DNA of 64,000 nt. Source: Lineus longissimus. Its lineage: Eukaryota; Nemertea; Pilidiophora; Heteronemertea; Lineidae. Numbering within the stretch: the first letter of the stretch is position 1; every line of letters begins with the position of its first letter. Positions 1 through 10,627 of this stretch are shown piece after piece. The notes under the pieces are model-generated. The model did no database searches. It had not been told where the DNA came from and saw only the letters and a program-made list of their open reading frames with translations. A program made the position numbers and the translations under genes. The DNA lies in the NCBI RefSeq assembly GCF_910592395.1, contig NC_088322.1, forward strand, positions 248,001 to 312,000, given 5' to 3'.

Positions 1-960
1 GTAACGTTAGAAATTTAATGTAGCTCAATCATCGTGCCCATTTAACTAATTACATTTCAACTTTGCCCGCTCCATGGGTATATGCTTATATATAATTTGC
101 TGTTCAAATTGTCCGATCATGGCAAACTGCTAATTAATAGCATGCGAAATAGGTTTATAATTGTAACTGCATGCAATTAGAAAATTGGTTCGAGACCTTT
201 TCACAGAGTCTCGTTATAATAATACAATGGACCGAGTCGCGGCCGCGTCACCCTCCCCTATAACTAGTATTCGTATGCCATTATCCTGGACTCTGAGTTC
301 GTGACTTGGCATCTGTATATTTAGGGCACTGGACACGCTCGTTCTCTCTAATTGCTCTCTTGGCGGCCCAGCTAGCAGCTTCGCCTCATAAGTCTGATAA
401 GATATCAGCAACATCATTTCAATTTGAATCAAACAAATTGTCGGAGAAATCGTCCTGACCAAGTAGCTATGCTTTGAGGATAGATGACAAAAAGCTCACG
501 AAATAGATTCTGGCCTAAGGACACGAAGGTCGAAGAAAAGCTGTGGGGAACACAGCCGGACCTTCAGGCGACAAGCCGCTTCATCTCCGCCACAGGACTG
601 AGGTTATAGTACTTAGGCAGGTTGAACGCTGAAGAAGAAGAAGAAGATGACAAAAAGCCAAAGGCGTTTTTCAAGATGGGCAAGGTGAGTTGAGGTTGAT
701 CCAACAGAAACCATCAACTTGTTTGAATTGAATTTCAGCACGATATGAAGCAATGTAGGCCACCATAGACCTTGATGGTGTACGTTCCTCTTTACTCCTT
801 GTACTGGAAGATTGAAACTGTTTTGTGGCTAACTCACGCGCTAATGTTGGTGTTATCTTGTTGCACATGCTGGGCATATTCCAACGAAGGAGAAAGGTGA
901 CATTGATCCTCTTTTGTCATGCTCCCCTGACTTTCAGAACGGCATCAATAGAGTTCTAGC
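1..960. other. No recognised gene
   Basis: This stretch holds only short ORFs with no recognisable domain. A (GAA)n microsatellite lies at 631-646. A GTAAGT splice-donor-like site at 961 suggests that the last part could be an exon end of the gene-like pieces that follow, but no coding frame can be defended. Confidence 0.4.
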
Positions 961-969
961 GTAAGTACA

Positions 970-1253
970 GTGATACAAGTCATAGCATTACCTTTTGCAG
1001 CTAACTTGCTTATGGGTTTGACCCCCTTTCCTTCAAGAAGGCTAAGTGAGGAGATAACTTTAGCAAACCTAGCAAAAGTTTGCGAATCTCATTTGATGGC
1101 ATCGTCATATCTTTGCAGAGAATTCATCGCCGACAACGAATTGCAAGAGATACCGTTTCCCTCAAGCCGTTTCAACAAGTGTGAGTTGGCTTATATTGGA
1201 ACAATCGCAAAGAATATGAACCTAATCGTGAGATATCAGCAACATCATTACAA
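970..1253 (+). CDS. Exon-like open frame, unidentified
   Basis: An open frame of about 95 codons ends at a good splice-donor-like site (CAA|GTAAGT at 1254). It lies shortly upstream of the Ulp1-like exon and may belong to the same gene. The phases do not match for direct splicing to the acceptor before 1415, so an exon may be missing or the copy may be broken. The protein has no motif I recognise. It could be a chance frame. Confidence 0.22.
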
Positions 1254-1414
1254 GTAAGTGTAGTAAATTATCTCTTATTACTCTTTGAGTTCATTCCCTA
1301 CTAGGTTAGTCTGTGTTCAAGTTCAGCATCGGTCTACGGCACAGTGCCTCAGACTTCCCGGTTGACGTATAAGATGATTTCTTCAATTAAAGATGTTATT
1401 CGTTTGCTCCATAG

Positions 1415-1767
1415 TGCTGAAGGCCTTTGAAGTCGATACGATTCAGTTGTCTTCGTTAGTAGAGTGGGTTAGAGAACTCCCTTCACATGTCAACATTGGA
1501 GGGGGAAAGTTATGCACTGTCGCAGAAGTCCGAGTCATATGTCAAGGAGCTGGTGGTCGGAAGTTAAATGTTGGCGCGAATACCATTCGCGAGGCGGATT
1601 TGGTTTCTCTGGAGCCAGATGGTTTATTGACTGACGAGATAATGAGTGGATTCCTTTGGATTATGATGAGGGAGTGCAATGTGAAGACATCCAGGACTGT
1701 AAATATGCCACCTTCCTATCTGGCTGTGATGTCGGAAAAGGGAAACATGACCTGGCTATTGAGAAAG
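1415..1767 (+). CDS. Ulp1/C48-like cysteine protease, N-terminal exon fragment
   Basis: The exon-like block is bounded by an acceptor-like ATAG at 1411-1414 and a donor-like AAG|GTGAGT at 1768. Its second half reads DLVSLEPDGLLTDEIMSGFL, which resembles the conserved opening of the Ulp1/SENP (C48) fold, where a D-L-x-x-L-x-P motif is followed by a W/L-L-x-D-E-x-I motif. Family knowledge: these proteases cleave SUMO-like tags and are also carried by several DNA-transposon groups. The catalytic His, Asp and Cys should lie in later exons and I cannot find them downstream, so this is a fragment or a decayed copy. The first half, with CTVAEVRVICQG, is unidentified. Confidence 0.4.
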
Positions 1768-1934
1768 GTGAGTTAGTTTTATCTAGTGGCATTTTATTGT
1801 CTGCACATGGCTTGAAAATAGTCTGTAGCTTGCTTGCTTGCTTTAGAGCAGCTCCAGACAGTGGTCAAATCAGCGCTTGTCCCTCAAGGTGTCTGGTCCA
1901 TGGCATATCTGGGTAAAAATGTGAACGTAAAGGT

Positions 1935-1947
1935 GGGGGGGGGGGGG
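1935..1947. repeat. Poly-G tract (13 G)
   Basis: A homopolymer of 13 G lies just upstream of the 20-bp minisatellite. It creates proline or glycine runs in overlapping spurious ORFs. Confidence 0.95.
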
Positions 1948-2050
1948 CAATTTTGGCCCTCTCGTACAACCCCCCACAACATCGATGTATTTATTATATA
2001 TAGTAGGGATATAAAATTTTCCGAACAAAATGACACGAAAAGATTTGTAA

Positions 2051-2220
2051 AGGTGTCCAAGTGTCCAGATAGGTGTCCAAGTGTCCAAATAGGTGTCCAA
2101 GTGTCCAGATAGGTGTCCAAGTGTCCAGATAGGTGTCCAAGTGTCCAAATAGGTGTCCAAGTGTCCAGATAGGTGTCCAAGTGTCCAGATAGGTGTCCAA
2201 GTGTCCAGATAGGTGTCCAA
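2051..2220. repeat. 20-bp minisatellite, 8.5 copies
   Basis: The unit AGGTGTCCAAGTGTCCAGAT is repeated head to tail eight times plus a half copy, with only A/G variation at unit position 18. Within each unit the sub-motif GTGTCCA occurs twice. The minus-strand open frames across it encode only the repeat (HLDTWTPIW-type) and are not taken as genes. Confidence 0.97.
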
Positions 2221-2400
2221 ATGCACCATAACACTGTTTTCAGCACTTCATTTAAATATTCTGCAAGCAACCTTACGTTTAATATCATTTTAGAAGAGCA
2301 ATTAATTCACTTAATTATTTCAGTCCAAAATTATTTAAATCAAATTTAATCATTCCCTCCCCGTTTAGTCATAGTTTTGTTCCGCTAGGGTTGGGCAAGT

Positions 2401-2419
2401 GGGGGGGGGGGGGGGGGGG
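2401..2419. repeat. Poly-G tract (19 G)
   Basis: A homopolymer of 19 G. It is likely length-unstable, and it separates the minisatellite region from the minus-strand open frame beyond. Confidence 0.95.
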
Positions 2420-2435
2420 TACAGGCCAGACTGTG

Positions 2436-2927
2436 AAGACATCAATGCAGAGGTTTCGGAGGCTTGATGTGTCTGCATGCCCAGACTGCAATGGGTTACT
2501 GAAAGACACAGATTTTGTTTCGCTTTTGGGTAAGTCAGGTTTCATCGGCATAGGACGCATGATGGAGTCATGACAGACGAATAGCTTAGCACTGTATTGG
2601 CCATCAAGAATAGACTGTAACTGTTTACCAAACATAAAAGGAACATGAAGGGTGCCCGGCAAGGGCACCACGGCAGCCTTCATGTTTGTCTGGCACACCT
2701 TACAATCTGTCCAATTTATCTTAAGCCACTTCCTCAATCCACGAAACGTAGACTGAGGTGATTTTCATGCCAGAGCAACATGGATTTGTTGCCATAATGA
2801 GATTGCTTGGAATAATATTAGCAAGGGTCATGACTGTCAAAAGAACAGTTTGTTTGCCATCATCAGCCAATAATTCGAAAAGAATCTGAGATTTCTGTTT
2901 AGAACATGCCGACATTTTGCAACACAA
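2436..2927 (-). CDS. Unidentified minus-strand coding-like segment, two frames
   Basis: Two minus-strand frames overlap near 2730. The upstream one (2927 down to about 2724) starts MCCKMSACSKQKSQ. The downstream one carries a C-x-x-C pair (DCKVCQTN) and runs to about 2436 before entering the poly-G tract. Residue composition looks protein-like, and the change of frame suggests either a frameshift in a decayed gene or an unseen intron. I do not recognise a family. The plus strand over the same interval also has a short open frame, so strand is uncertain. Confidence 0.22.
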
Positions 2928-4050
2928 GAAGAGTTTAGCGGTCAGCTTGAATGCTAGCTAGATACAAAACGATGCAACAGAGCACATCAATACGATGTAC
3001 AAAATGACGGTGTCAACATCCAGTTGCGCAGTTTCACCTGTCTCACAACTGGAGCTAATGTTGCAAATGTGTCTTCAAAAGCAAAGCGATGAGTATTGTT
3101 TGTTATTATGACATTTGCTTTGACCAAGGGTGTAGGGCGTCAAGACCAGGAACTATAAGCTCAGAGCTTATTGTCTGGTTCTACAAAAGGTGAAGATAGA
3201 CAGAGAGCTATTGCAATAATGCTTAACAGACTACTGGTGACGGACGTTAAGCTAAGCCAAGTTGACGGAGAGTCATTGCATAGGCTGGCTTCATCGTTAT
3301 AGTGAGCATGTTACTTAATTTGTCGGCCTTAGTTGCAAACACTTTGGAATGTGCTTTAGCATGTTTGGCCATTTCTTTAAAGTCCATAGCTAGAATGATT
3401 TGTGTGTGGTGGGAAACCCCGGGTTCGGGAAAACCTTCTTTGGTCCACACTATCTTCTACCTGTAGGTACACTCCTAGTTTAAATCACACAGAAGTCACA
3501 AATGAATGAAAGTGATTAGTGATGTCAAAACATGTTAATTTAAACAAGCAAAATAACTCAAAAACATGACCCCCAAAAATGACTGAAACTCATGGTATTC
3601 TTCAGAAGCATAATATCAGATATCCATTACTATCTAAGTGGTTTTAAACCACATATACCCTGTTTTTGAAGTGTTGGTCATGATTATTGATTGGTCGTGA
3701 TTGGTCATGATTGGTCGGCATTTAGTATCGCCCCATCTTGCACTTTTATGAAAATGCCGCCATGTTGGATTATAATCGAAAATTTCGTGATACAAATTGG
3801 GTCATTGTGGAACCAAAACTGGACAGATTTTCATCTAACTACTTTCAAAAGATTGTTAGGAGACTGGACAATTGGAATATGATGGTGTGGACATTCATAA
3901 AGTACGAACACAGGGAGTAATATAGGCCGAAAGGCTAAGCATGATACCGCTTCGTCGCTACACAGTAGTCTTACATGTAAATGAGTGTACATGCTTATAC
4001 ATGTATACAGTGTGCGTGTTTATCACCTAAAAAACTCAGTAAGTAAAAGT
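2928..4050. other. No recognised gene
   Basis: No supported coding region. A minus-strand frame at 3247-3450 and plus-strand frames at 3691-3920 are short and have no motif. Around 3675-3720 the motif TGATTGGTC(G/A) occurs several times, a weak local repeat. Confidence 0.4.
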
Positions 4051-4235
4051 AAAAACATGCATTGTGTACTTTCTGCCGACTCATTGCCTTATAGCACAGA
4101 TGATGTGATGGCTGTACTTGCTGCTTAGCTTGTACGAAGTCATGACTAGCGCACGGGCCAAAAAAAAAGTTCAAAATGTGTTCTGGGCATGTTGTTTGTT
4201 TGTATTGCTGTGCCTTTGTTTCTCGGTACAATGTA
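4051..4235 (+). repeat. Detached fragments of the downstream module array
   Basis: Two blocks match parts of the 5-22.6 kb array. 4051-4123 matches the segment that starts AAAAACATGCATTGTGTAC in the long modules (for example 7672-7745). 4168-4235 matches the segment after block B that starts TTCTGGGCATGTTGTTTG. They are separated from the array proper by other repeats, so the array originally extended at least this far left. Confidence 0.8.
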
Positions 4236-4259
4236 CTGGTAAACCCAATGGGTATCCAG

Positions 4260-4350
4260 TCAAATCGTCCCCAGTAGCAATCGTCCCCGCTCATAGGGGT
4301 CAAATCGTCCCCATGTCAAATCGTCCCCGGGTGAAATCGTCCCGGTTTCC
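4260..4350. repeat. Cluster of AATCGTCCCC motifs
   Basis: The motif ATCGTCCC(C) occurs five times in about 90 bp with irregular spacing (near 4264, 4279, 4304, 4318 and 4335). This is a degenerate short-motif cluster of unknown origin. Confidence 0.8.
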
Positions 4351-4456
4351 GGCGCCAGTGCATGATGGAACCCGGTGGTGTATGGGGTATGGCATAAGGC
4401 CAGTAGTGGCATGATATGTCTATTCTATAAGTCTATTCCTGTATAAGGGATGAAAT

Positions 4457-4626
4457 CAGAGGCGGATTTAGAGGGGGGCGGACCCGGCGTACGCCCTCCC
4501 TTATTTGAGAAAAATCTTTGAAATTGACCACGAATTTCAGGAAATCGTCATAAAATCGACATAAATATCCGGTAAAAAATAGATGCCCGCCCCCCCCCCT
4601 TATTCAGACTCCTGGATCCGCCCCTG
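4457..4626. mobile_element. MITE, 170 bp, with 5-bp target duplication
   Basis: The element begins CAGAGGCGGATTTAGAG and ends in the imperfect inverse CCTGGATCCGCCCCTG, giving terminal inverted repeats of about 17 bp. It is flanked by GAAAT on both sides (4452-4456 and 4627-4631), consistent with a target-site duplication. The interior is non-coding and includes poly-G and poly-C tracts. Its superfamily is not assigned. Confidence 0.7.
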
Positions 4627-4750
4627 GAAATAAAGAAAAATTAGCATACGCAGTGAGTTGTTTAATTAAAGGAAAAGTCGTTCAAATAGCCTTTAGCAAT
4701 GTTTAGTTCACGGACCTGTGAATACTTAGTACGGTATCTTTTAAAGTTCC

Positions 4751-4972
4751 ATGGTGAGTTGATATCACAACCGATCAAAGGGGTCGCTAATTCAATTGAT
4801 GATGAACACAACCATTCATTATATCAGTGAGTTAATATCACAACTGGGCCTATATTGATCAAAGGGGCCGCTTCAATATGTTAGTGAGTTGATATCACAA
4901 CTGGGCTTATTGAGCAAGGGGGCCGCTAATTGATGAACACAACCATTCATTATGATCAGTGAGTTAATATCT
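4751..4972. repeat. Imperfect tandem repeat, about 3 copies of 57-76 bp
   Basis: Copies start at about 4751, 4827, 4884 and 4959, each opening GTGAGTT(G/A)ATATCACAAC. They vary internally by presence or absence of a block ending in AACACAACCATTCATTAT. The last partial copy leads into the module array. Confidence 0.85.
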
Positions 4973-5581
4973 AATGTCTATCTATCTACTAGGTAAGTAC
5001 TTTTAAAAAAGATCAAAATGTGTTCTGGGCATGTTGTTTGTACAGTATTGCTGTGCCTTTATTTCTCGGTACAATGTACTTCCACACTATCGTCATTGGA
5101 ATGCCACAGTGCAGTGAATGTTGGTCATTTTCTACCTGGCCTTGATGTACATAATCATAATTTTGAACCTGTAGCCTGGGCCTACCGGATATTGTGAGAA
5201 TGAGATGAGTGTTAACTTTAACTAGCAGACCACTTACAGTACACAAATAATGACATTGTGCTCATGTAGAGACGACATCACAGATCTGTGTGTACTATTG
5301 GGTGGAGGGAATTTTAAGGTAGTTGAGGAGAGTTGTTCATGGAGAACATATTGAGTCAGGAGGACACATTATATAGAGGATAAACTATTCCAGTACACAT
5401 GACAAAGAATGATCGCAAGCAAGAGACCTGGGCCGGCCCATCATATGGAGTGACTGTATGAGTGGAATACAACCAATGTCAGTAAGTAATGACAAACTTT
5501 TCAGTGAGCACAACCAAGGAATTGACTGATTTTGATTTTGATTCATCACTGTTTATTGCAGTGCATTCTTTGCTCTTCCAG

Positions 5582-6098
5582 TTGCTGTTATAAATGAAAA
5601 CATCATGCCGAACACCGACAAGAACAGTGTCCTGTCAAGCGCATTCATTGATGACGAGATGCGAGATCCTAATTGGAATGCAAATCTTTCAGTCAACAAG
5701 TAAGTTTGCCCTTGCTGTTGTCATGGAATCATTATTTATTTCTCACTCGTAATCAAACATGTCAAATGATCTAGAACTACTGATATTATTGTAGTACTGT
5801 ACTGTTTGATGATAATATACATAGATGTAACATAGTACTATATAACTGGTGAGTCTAGGGTTTCAGCTTTTCATTCACTTTAAAAGTTTCTTCTTTTTAT
5901 CAGCTTGTTGAGGAGGGTGCACAGTTGGTGAATATGATCGAAAACAGCATCAGCTCAGCCTGCTGTCAACAACTGATAGTGGTTCAGATGACGATGATGC
6001 CATTGGTCGTGCCCCACTCCAGGTGATTGCAGAAAATGAACGAGAACTGCCCTCTACTTCTAGAACTTCTAAGTTTGTGATGTCTATCTATCTACTAG
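5582..6098 (+). repeat. Module 1 (short form): A 5582-5699, B 5904-6098
   Basis: Block A is 118 bp and block B is 195 bp, ending CTACTAG|GTAAGT. The spacer between A and B is only about 200 bp and lacks both the truncated A and the hairpin sub-repeat. The leader of this module (about 5,000-5,520) includes a stretch shared with the segment before module 8. Confidence 0.85.
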
Positions 6099-6738
6099 GT
6101 AAGTACTTTTAAAAAAGATCAAAATGTGTTCTGGACATGTTGTTTGTACAGTATTGCTGTGCCTTTATTTCTCGGTACAATGTACTTCCACACTATCGTC
6201 ATTGGAATGCCACAGTGCAGTGAATGTTGGTCATCTTCTGCCTGGCCTTGATGTACATAATCATAATTTTGAACCTGTAGCCTGGGCCTACCGGATATTG
6301 TGAGAATGAGGTGAGGACAGCCAACTGATTTTGATTTTGATTCATCACTGTTTATTGCAATGCATTCTTTGCTCTTCCAGTTGCTGTTAATGAAAACATC
6401 ATGCCGAACACCGACAAGAACAGTGTCCTGTCAAGCGCATTCATTGATGATGAGATGCGAGATCCCAATTGGAATGCAACTCTTTCAGTCAACAAGTAAG
6501 TTTGCCCTTGCTGTTGTCATGGAATCACAGCTCATTGTCATTATGGACGGTATGACCTACAGCGCCATTATTCCCTAGTTGTAATGTGTGGAACTAATGC
6601 CGAATAAAGTCATGATTTTCAAGATATAATGCAACCACAAAATATTCCAATCTTTTGCAAGGAGATTCAAATATGATCATTTAACACGATTAGCCTTAGA
6701 TTCAGTAACTTTCTATCACAGGAGCCGAAATATGACAA

Positions 6739-6779
6739 TGATCAGGGTAGCAGAACATATAGTTCTTCTACCCTGATCA
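6739..6779. other. 41-nt hairpin, GATC-type stem (also 10986-11026, 18572-18612)
   Basis: A near-perfect hairpin with arms TGATCAGGGTAGCAGAAC and GTTCTTCTACCCTGATCA around an ATATA loop and one internal C/T mismatch. Three copies occur, each in a long module after CACAGGAGCCGAAATATGAC and before CCCGCTAGGTGAAATATGGC. It may be a structured RNA or a DNA cruciform; its function is unknown. Confidence 0.8.
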
Positions 6780-7325
6780 CCCGCTAGGTGAAATATGGCG
6801 CTCATTCAACTTCAAAGTCATTTTTTGGCAAAACTGTTCACAATTATGGAAATATTGTTTAACCTAACGTCTTATATTCGGGTAGAGATAGTATGTGCCA
6901 ACTTTCATCAAATTCGGTTCATTACTTTAGATTTTCGAAAATTGAAAAAGTGACATTTTTGCTCCTACCTATAGTATGATGCTCTTTCCCAATATAATGT
7001 ATGAATTCCATGCTATGACCACGTGACATTTAATTAATATGTTAATGTGTTCTATATTTGTAATTGTCATTGTACTACCATTACAATGTAAAAACATGCA
7101 TTGTGTACTTTGTGCTGACTCATTGCCTTATAGTACAGTATGACCTACAGCGCCATTATTCCCTAGTTGTAATATGTGGAACTAATGCCGAATAAAGTCA
7201 TGATTTTAAGGTATAATGCACGCACAAAATATTCCAATCTTTTGCAGGGAGATTCAAATATGATCATAGAATACGATTAGCCTTAGATTCAGTAACTTTC
7301 TTTCACAGGAGCCGAAATAACACCT

Positions 7326-7366
7326 TGCTTAGGGTAGCAGAACATATAGTTCTTCTACCCTAAGCA
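7326..7366. other. 41-nt hairpin, GCTTA-type stem (also five further copies)
   Basis: Same position and loop as the GATC-type hairpin, but with the outer stem TGCTTAGGGTAG paired to CTACCCTAAGCA. Relative to the other type, two base pairs are changed on both strands. Further copies are at 11573-11613, 12156-12196, 17985-18025 (one mismatch), 21184-21224 and 21769-21809. Confidence 0.8.
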
Positions 7367-8521
7367 GCCGCTAGGTGAAATATGGCGCTAATTCAACTTC
7401 AAAGTCATTTTTTGGCAAAACTGTTCACAATTATGGAAATATTGTTTAACCTAACGTCTTATATTCGGGTAGAGATAGTATGTGCCAGCTTTCATCAAAT
7501 TCGGTTCATTACTTTAGATTTTCGAAATTGAAAAAGTGACATTTTTGCTCCTACCTATAGTATGATGCTCTTTCCCAATATAATGTATGAATTCCATGCT
7601 ATGACCACGTGACATTTAATTATGTTAATGTGTTCTATATTTGTAATTGTCATTGTACTATCATGACAATGTAAAAACATGCATTGTGTACTTTGTGCCG
7701 ACTCGTTGCCTTATAGCACAGATGATGTGATGGCTGTACTTGCTGATGGGACCTTGCTGTTGTCATGGAATCATTTTTTCATTTCTCACTCGTAATCAAA
7801 CATGTCAAATGATCTAGAACAACTGATGTTATTGTAGTACTGTGCTGTTTCATGATAATATACATAGATGTTACATAGTACTATATAACTGGTGAGTCTA
7901 GGGTTCAAATGAATAATGTGGCCATCTTTGACAGCCCTAGACCTGGTGTCAGATTGCTATGTTGCTAAATGCAATTGTGAAATAATTCATAGGCCAGCTT
8001 TTCATTCACTTTAAAAGTTTCTTCTTTTTATCAGCTTGTTGAAGAGGGTGCACAGTTGGTGAATATGATCGAAAACAGCATCAGCTCAGCCTGCTGTCAA
8101 CAACTGATAGACGTTCAGATGACGATGATGCCATTGGTGATGCCATTGGTGGTGCCCCACTCGATCCAGGTGATTGCCGAAAATGAACGAGAACTGCCCT
8201 CTACTTCTAGAACTTCTAAGTTTGTGATGTCTTTCTATCTAAGGTAAGTACTTTTAAAAAAGATCAAAAGTAGTGTGTTCTGGGCATGTTTGTGTTGCTG
8301 TGCCTTTATTTCTCGGTACAATGTACTTCCACACTATCGTCATTGGAATGCCACAGTGCAGTGAATGTTGGTCATTTTCTATCTGGCCTTGATGTACATA
8401 ATCATAATTTTGAACCTGTAGCCTGGGCCTACCGGATATTATGAGAATGAGGTGAGGACAGCCAACTGATTTTGATTTTGATTCATCTCTGTTTATTGCA
8501 ATGCATTCTTTGCTCTTCCAG

Positions 8522-9290
8522 TTGCTGTTAATGAAAACATCATGCCGAACACCGACAAGAACAGTGTCCTGTCAAGCGCATTCATTGATGACGAGATGCG
8601 AGATCCTAATTGGAATGCAAATCTTTCAGTCAACAAGTAAGTTTGCCCTTGCTGTTGTCATGGAATCACAATTATGACATTGTGCTCATGTAGAGACGAC
8701 ATCACAGATCTGTGTATACTTTTGGGTGGAGGGAATTTTAAGGTAGTTGAGGAGAGTTGTTCATGGAGAACATATTGAGTCAGAGGACACATTATATAGA
8801 GGATAAACTATTCCAGTACACATGACAAAGAATGATCGCAAGCAAGAGACCAATGAGCACAACCAAGGAATTGACTGATTTTGATTTTGATTCATCACTG
8901 TTTATTGCAGTGCTTTCTTTGCTCTTCCAGTTGCTGTTAATGAAAACATCATGCTGAACACCGACAAGAACAGTGTCCTGTCAAGCTTTGACAGCCCTAG
9001 ACCTGGTGTCAGATTGCTATGTTGCTAAATGCAATTGTGAAATAATTCATAGGCCAGCTTTTCATTCACTTTAAAAGTTTCTTCTTTTTATCAGCTTGTT
9101 GAGGAGGGTGCACAGTTGGTGAATATGATCGAAAACAGCATCAGCTCAGCCTGCTGTCAACAACTGATAGTGGTTCAGATGACGATGATGCCATTTGTGG
9201 TGCCCCACTCGATCCAGGTGATTGCAGAAAATGAACGAGAACTGCCCTCTACTTCTAGAACTTCTAAGTTTGTGATGTCTATCTATCTAG
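8522..9290 (+). repeat. Module 3 (medium form): A 8522-8636, B 9095-9290
   Basis: A 115-bp block A is followed by a truncated A (from about 8931) that breaks off after CTGTCAAG and joins a CTTTGACAGCCCTAG segment. Block B is 196 bp. Confidence 0.85.
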
Positions 9291-9572
9291 GTAAGTACTT
9301 TTAAAAAAGATCAAAATGTGTTCTGGGCATGTTGTTTGTACAGTATTGCTGTGCCTTTATTTCTCGGTACAATGTACTTCCACACTATCGTCATTGGAAT
9401 GCCACAGTGCAGTGAATGTTGGTCATTTTCTGCCTGGCCTTGATGTACATAATCATAATTTTGAACCTGTAGCCTGGGCCTACCGGATATTGTGAGAATG
9501 AGGTGAGGACAGCCAACTGATTTTGATTTTGATTCATCACTGTTTATTGCAATGCATTCTTTGCTCTTCCAG

Positions 9573-10341
9573 TTGCTGTTATAAATGAAAACATCATGCC
9601 GAACACCGACAAGAACAGTGTCCTGTCAAGCGCATTCATTGATGACGAGATGCGAGATCCTAATTGGAATGCAAATCTTTCAGTCAACAAGTAAGTTTGC
9701 CCTTGCTGTTGTCATGGAATCACAATTATGACATTGTGGTCATGTAGAGACGACATCACAGATCTGTGTGTACTTTTGGGTGGAGGGAATTTTAAGGTAG
9801 TTGAGGAGAGTTGTTCATGGAGAACATATTGAGTCAGGAGGACACATTATATAGAGGATAAACTATTCCAGTACACATGACAAAGAATGATCGCAAGCAA
9901 GAGACCAATGAGCACAACCAAGGAATTGACTGATTTTGATTTTGATTCATCACTGTTTATTGCAGTGCTTTCTTTGCTCTTCCAGTTGCTGTTAATGAAA
10001 ACATCATGCTGAACACCGACAAGAAGACTGTCCTGTCAAGCTTTGACAGCCCTAGACCTGGTGTCAGATTGCTGTGTTGCTAAATGCAATTGTGAGATAA
10101 TTCATAGGCCAGCTTTTCATTCACTTTAAAAGTTTCTTCTTTTTATCAGCTTGTTGAGGAGGGTGCACAGTTGGTGAATATGATCGAAAACAGCATCAGC
10201 TCAGCCTGCTGTCAACAACTGATAGTGGTTCAGGTGACGATGATGCCATTGGTCGTGCCCCACTCCAGGTGATTGCAGAAAATGAACGATAACTGCCCTC
10301 TACTTCTAGAACTTCTAAGTTTGTGATGTCTATCTATCTAG
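9573..10341 (+). repeat. Module 4 (medium form): A 9573-9690, B 10150-10341
   Basis: A 118-bp block A, a truncated A at about 9985 and a 192-bp block B. B has CGATAA in place of CGAGAA, which puts a stop in one of its frames. Confidence 0.85.
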
Positions 10342-10627
10342 GTAAGTACTTTTAAAAAAGATCAAAATGTGTTCTGGGCATGTTGTTTGTACAGTATTGC
10401 TGTGCCTTTATTTCTCGGTACAATGTATGTACTTCCACACTATCGTCATTGGAATGCCACAGTGCAGTGAATGTTGGTCATCTTCTGCCTGGCCTTGATG
10501 TACATAATCATAATTTTGAACCTGTAGCCTGGGCCTACCGGATATTGTGAGAATGAGGTGAGGACAGCCAACTGATTTTGATTTTGATTCATCACTGTTT
10601 ATTGCAATGCATTCTTTGCTCTTCCAG

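Larger units (their letters stand above)
6381..8243 (+). repeat. Module 2 (long form): A 6381-6495, B 8035-8243
   Basis: Block A is the 115-bp version. Two hairpin sub-repeats lie between A and B (hairpins 6739-6779 and 7326-7366), each preceded by an AATAAA poly(A)-like signal in the context CCGAATAAAGTCATG. Block B is the 209-bp version with the extra in-line duplication of GATGCCATTGGT. Confidence 0.85.

Noticed and set aside
1870-2288. Minus-strand ORFs of 68-134 codons rich in HLDTWTPIWTLG
   Set aside because: They are only translations of the 20-bp minisatellite and exist in more than one frame.
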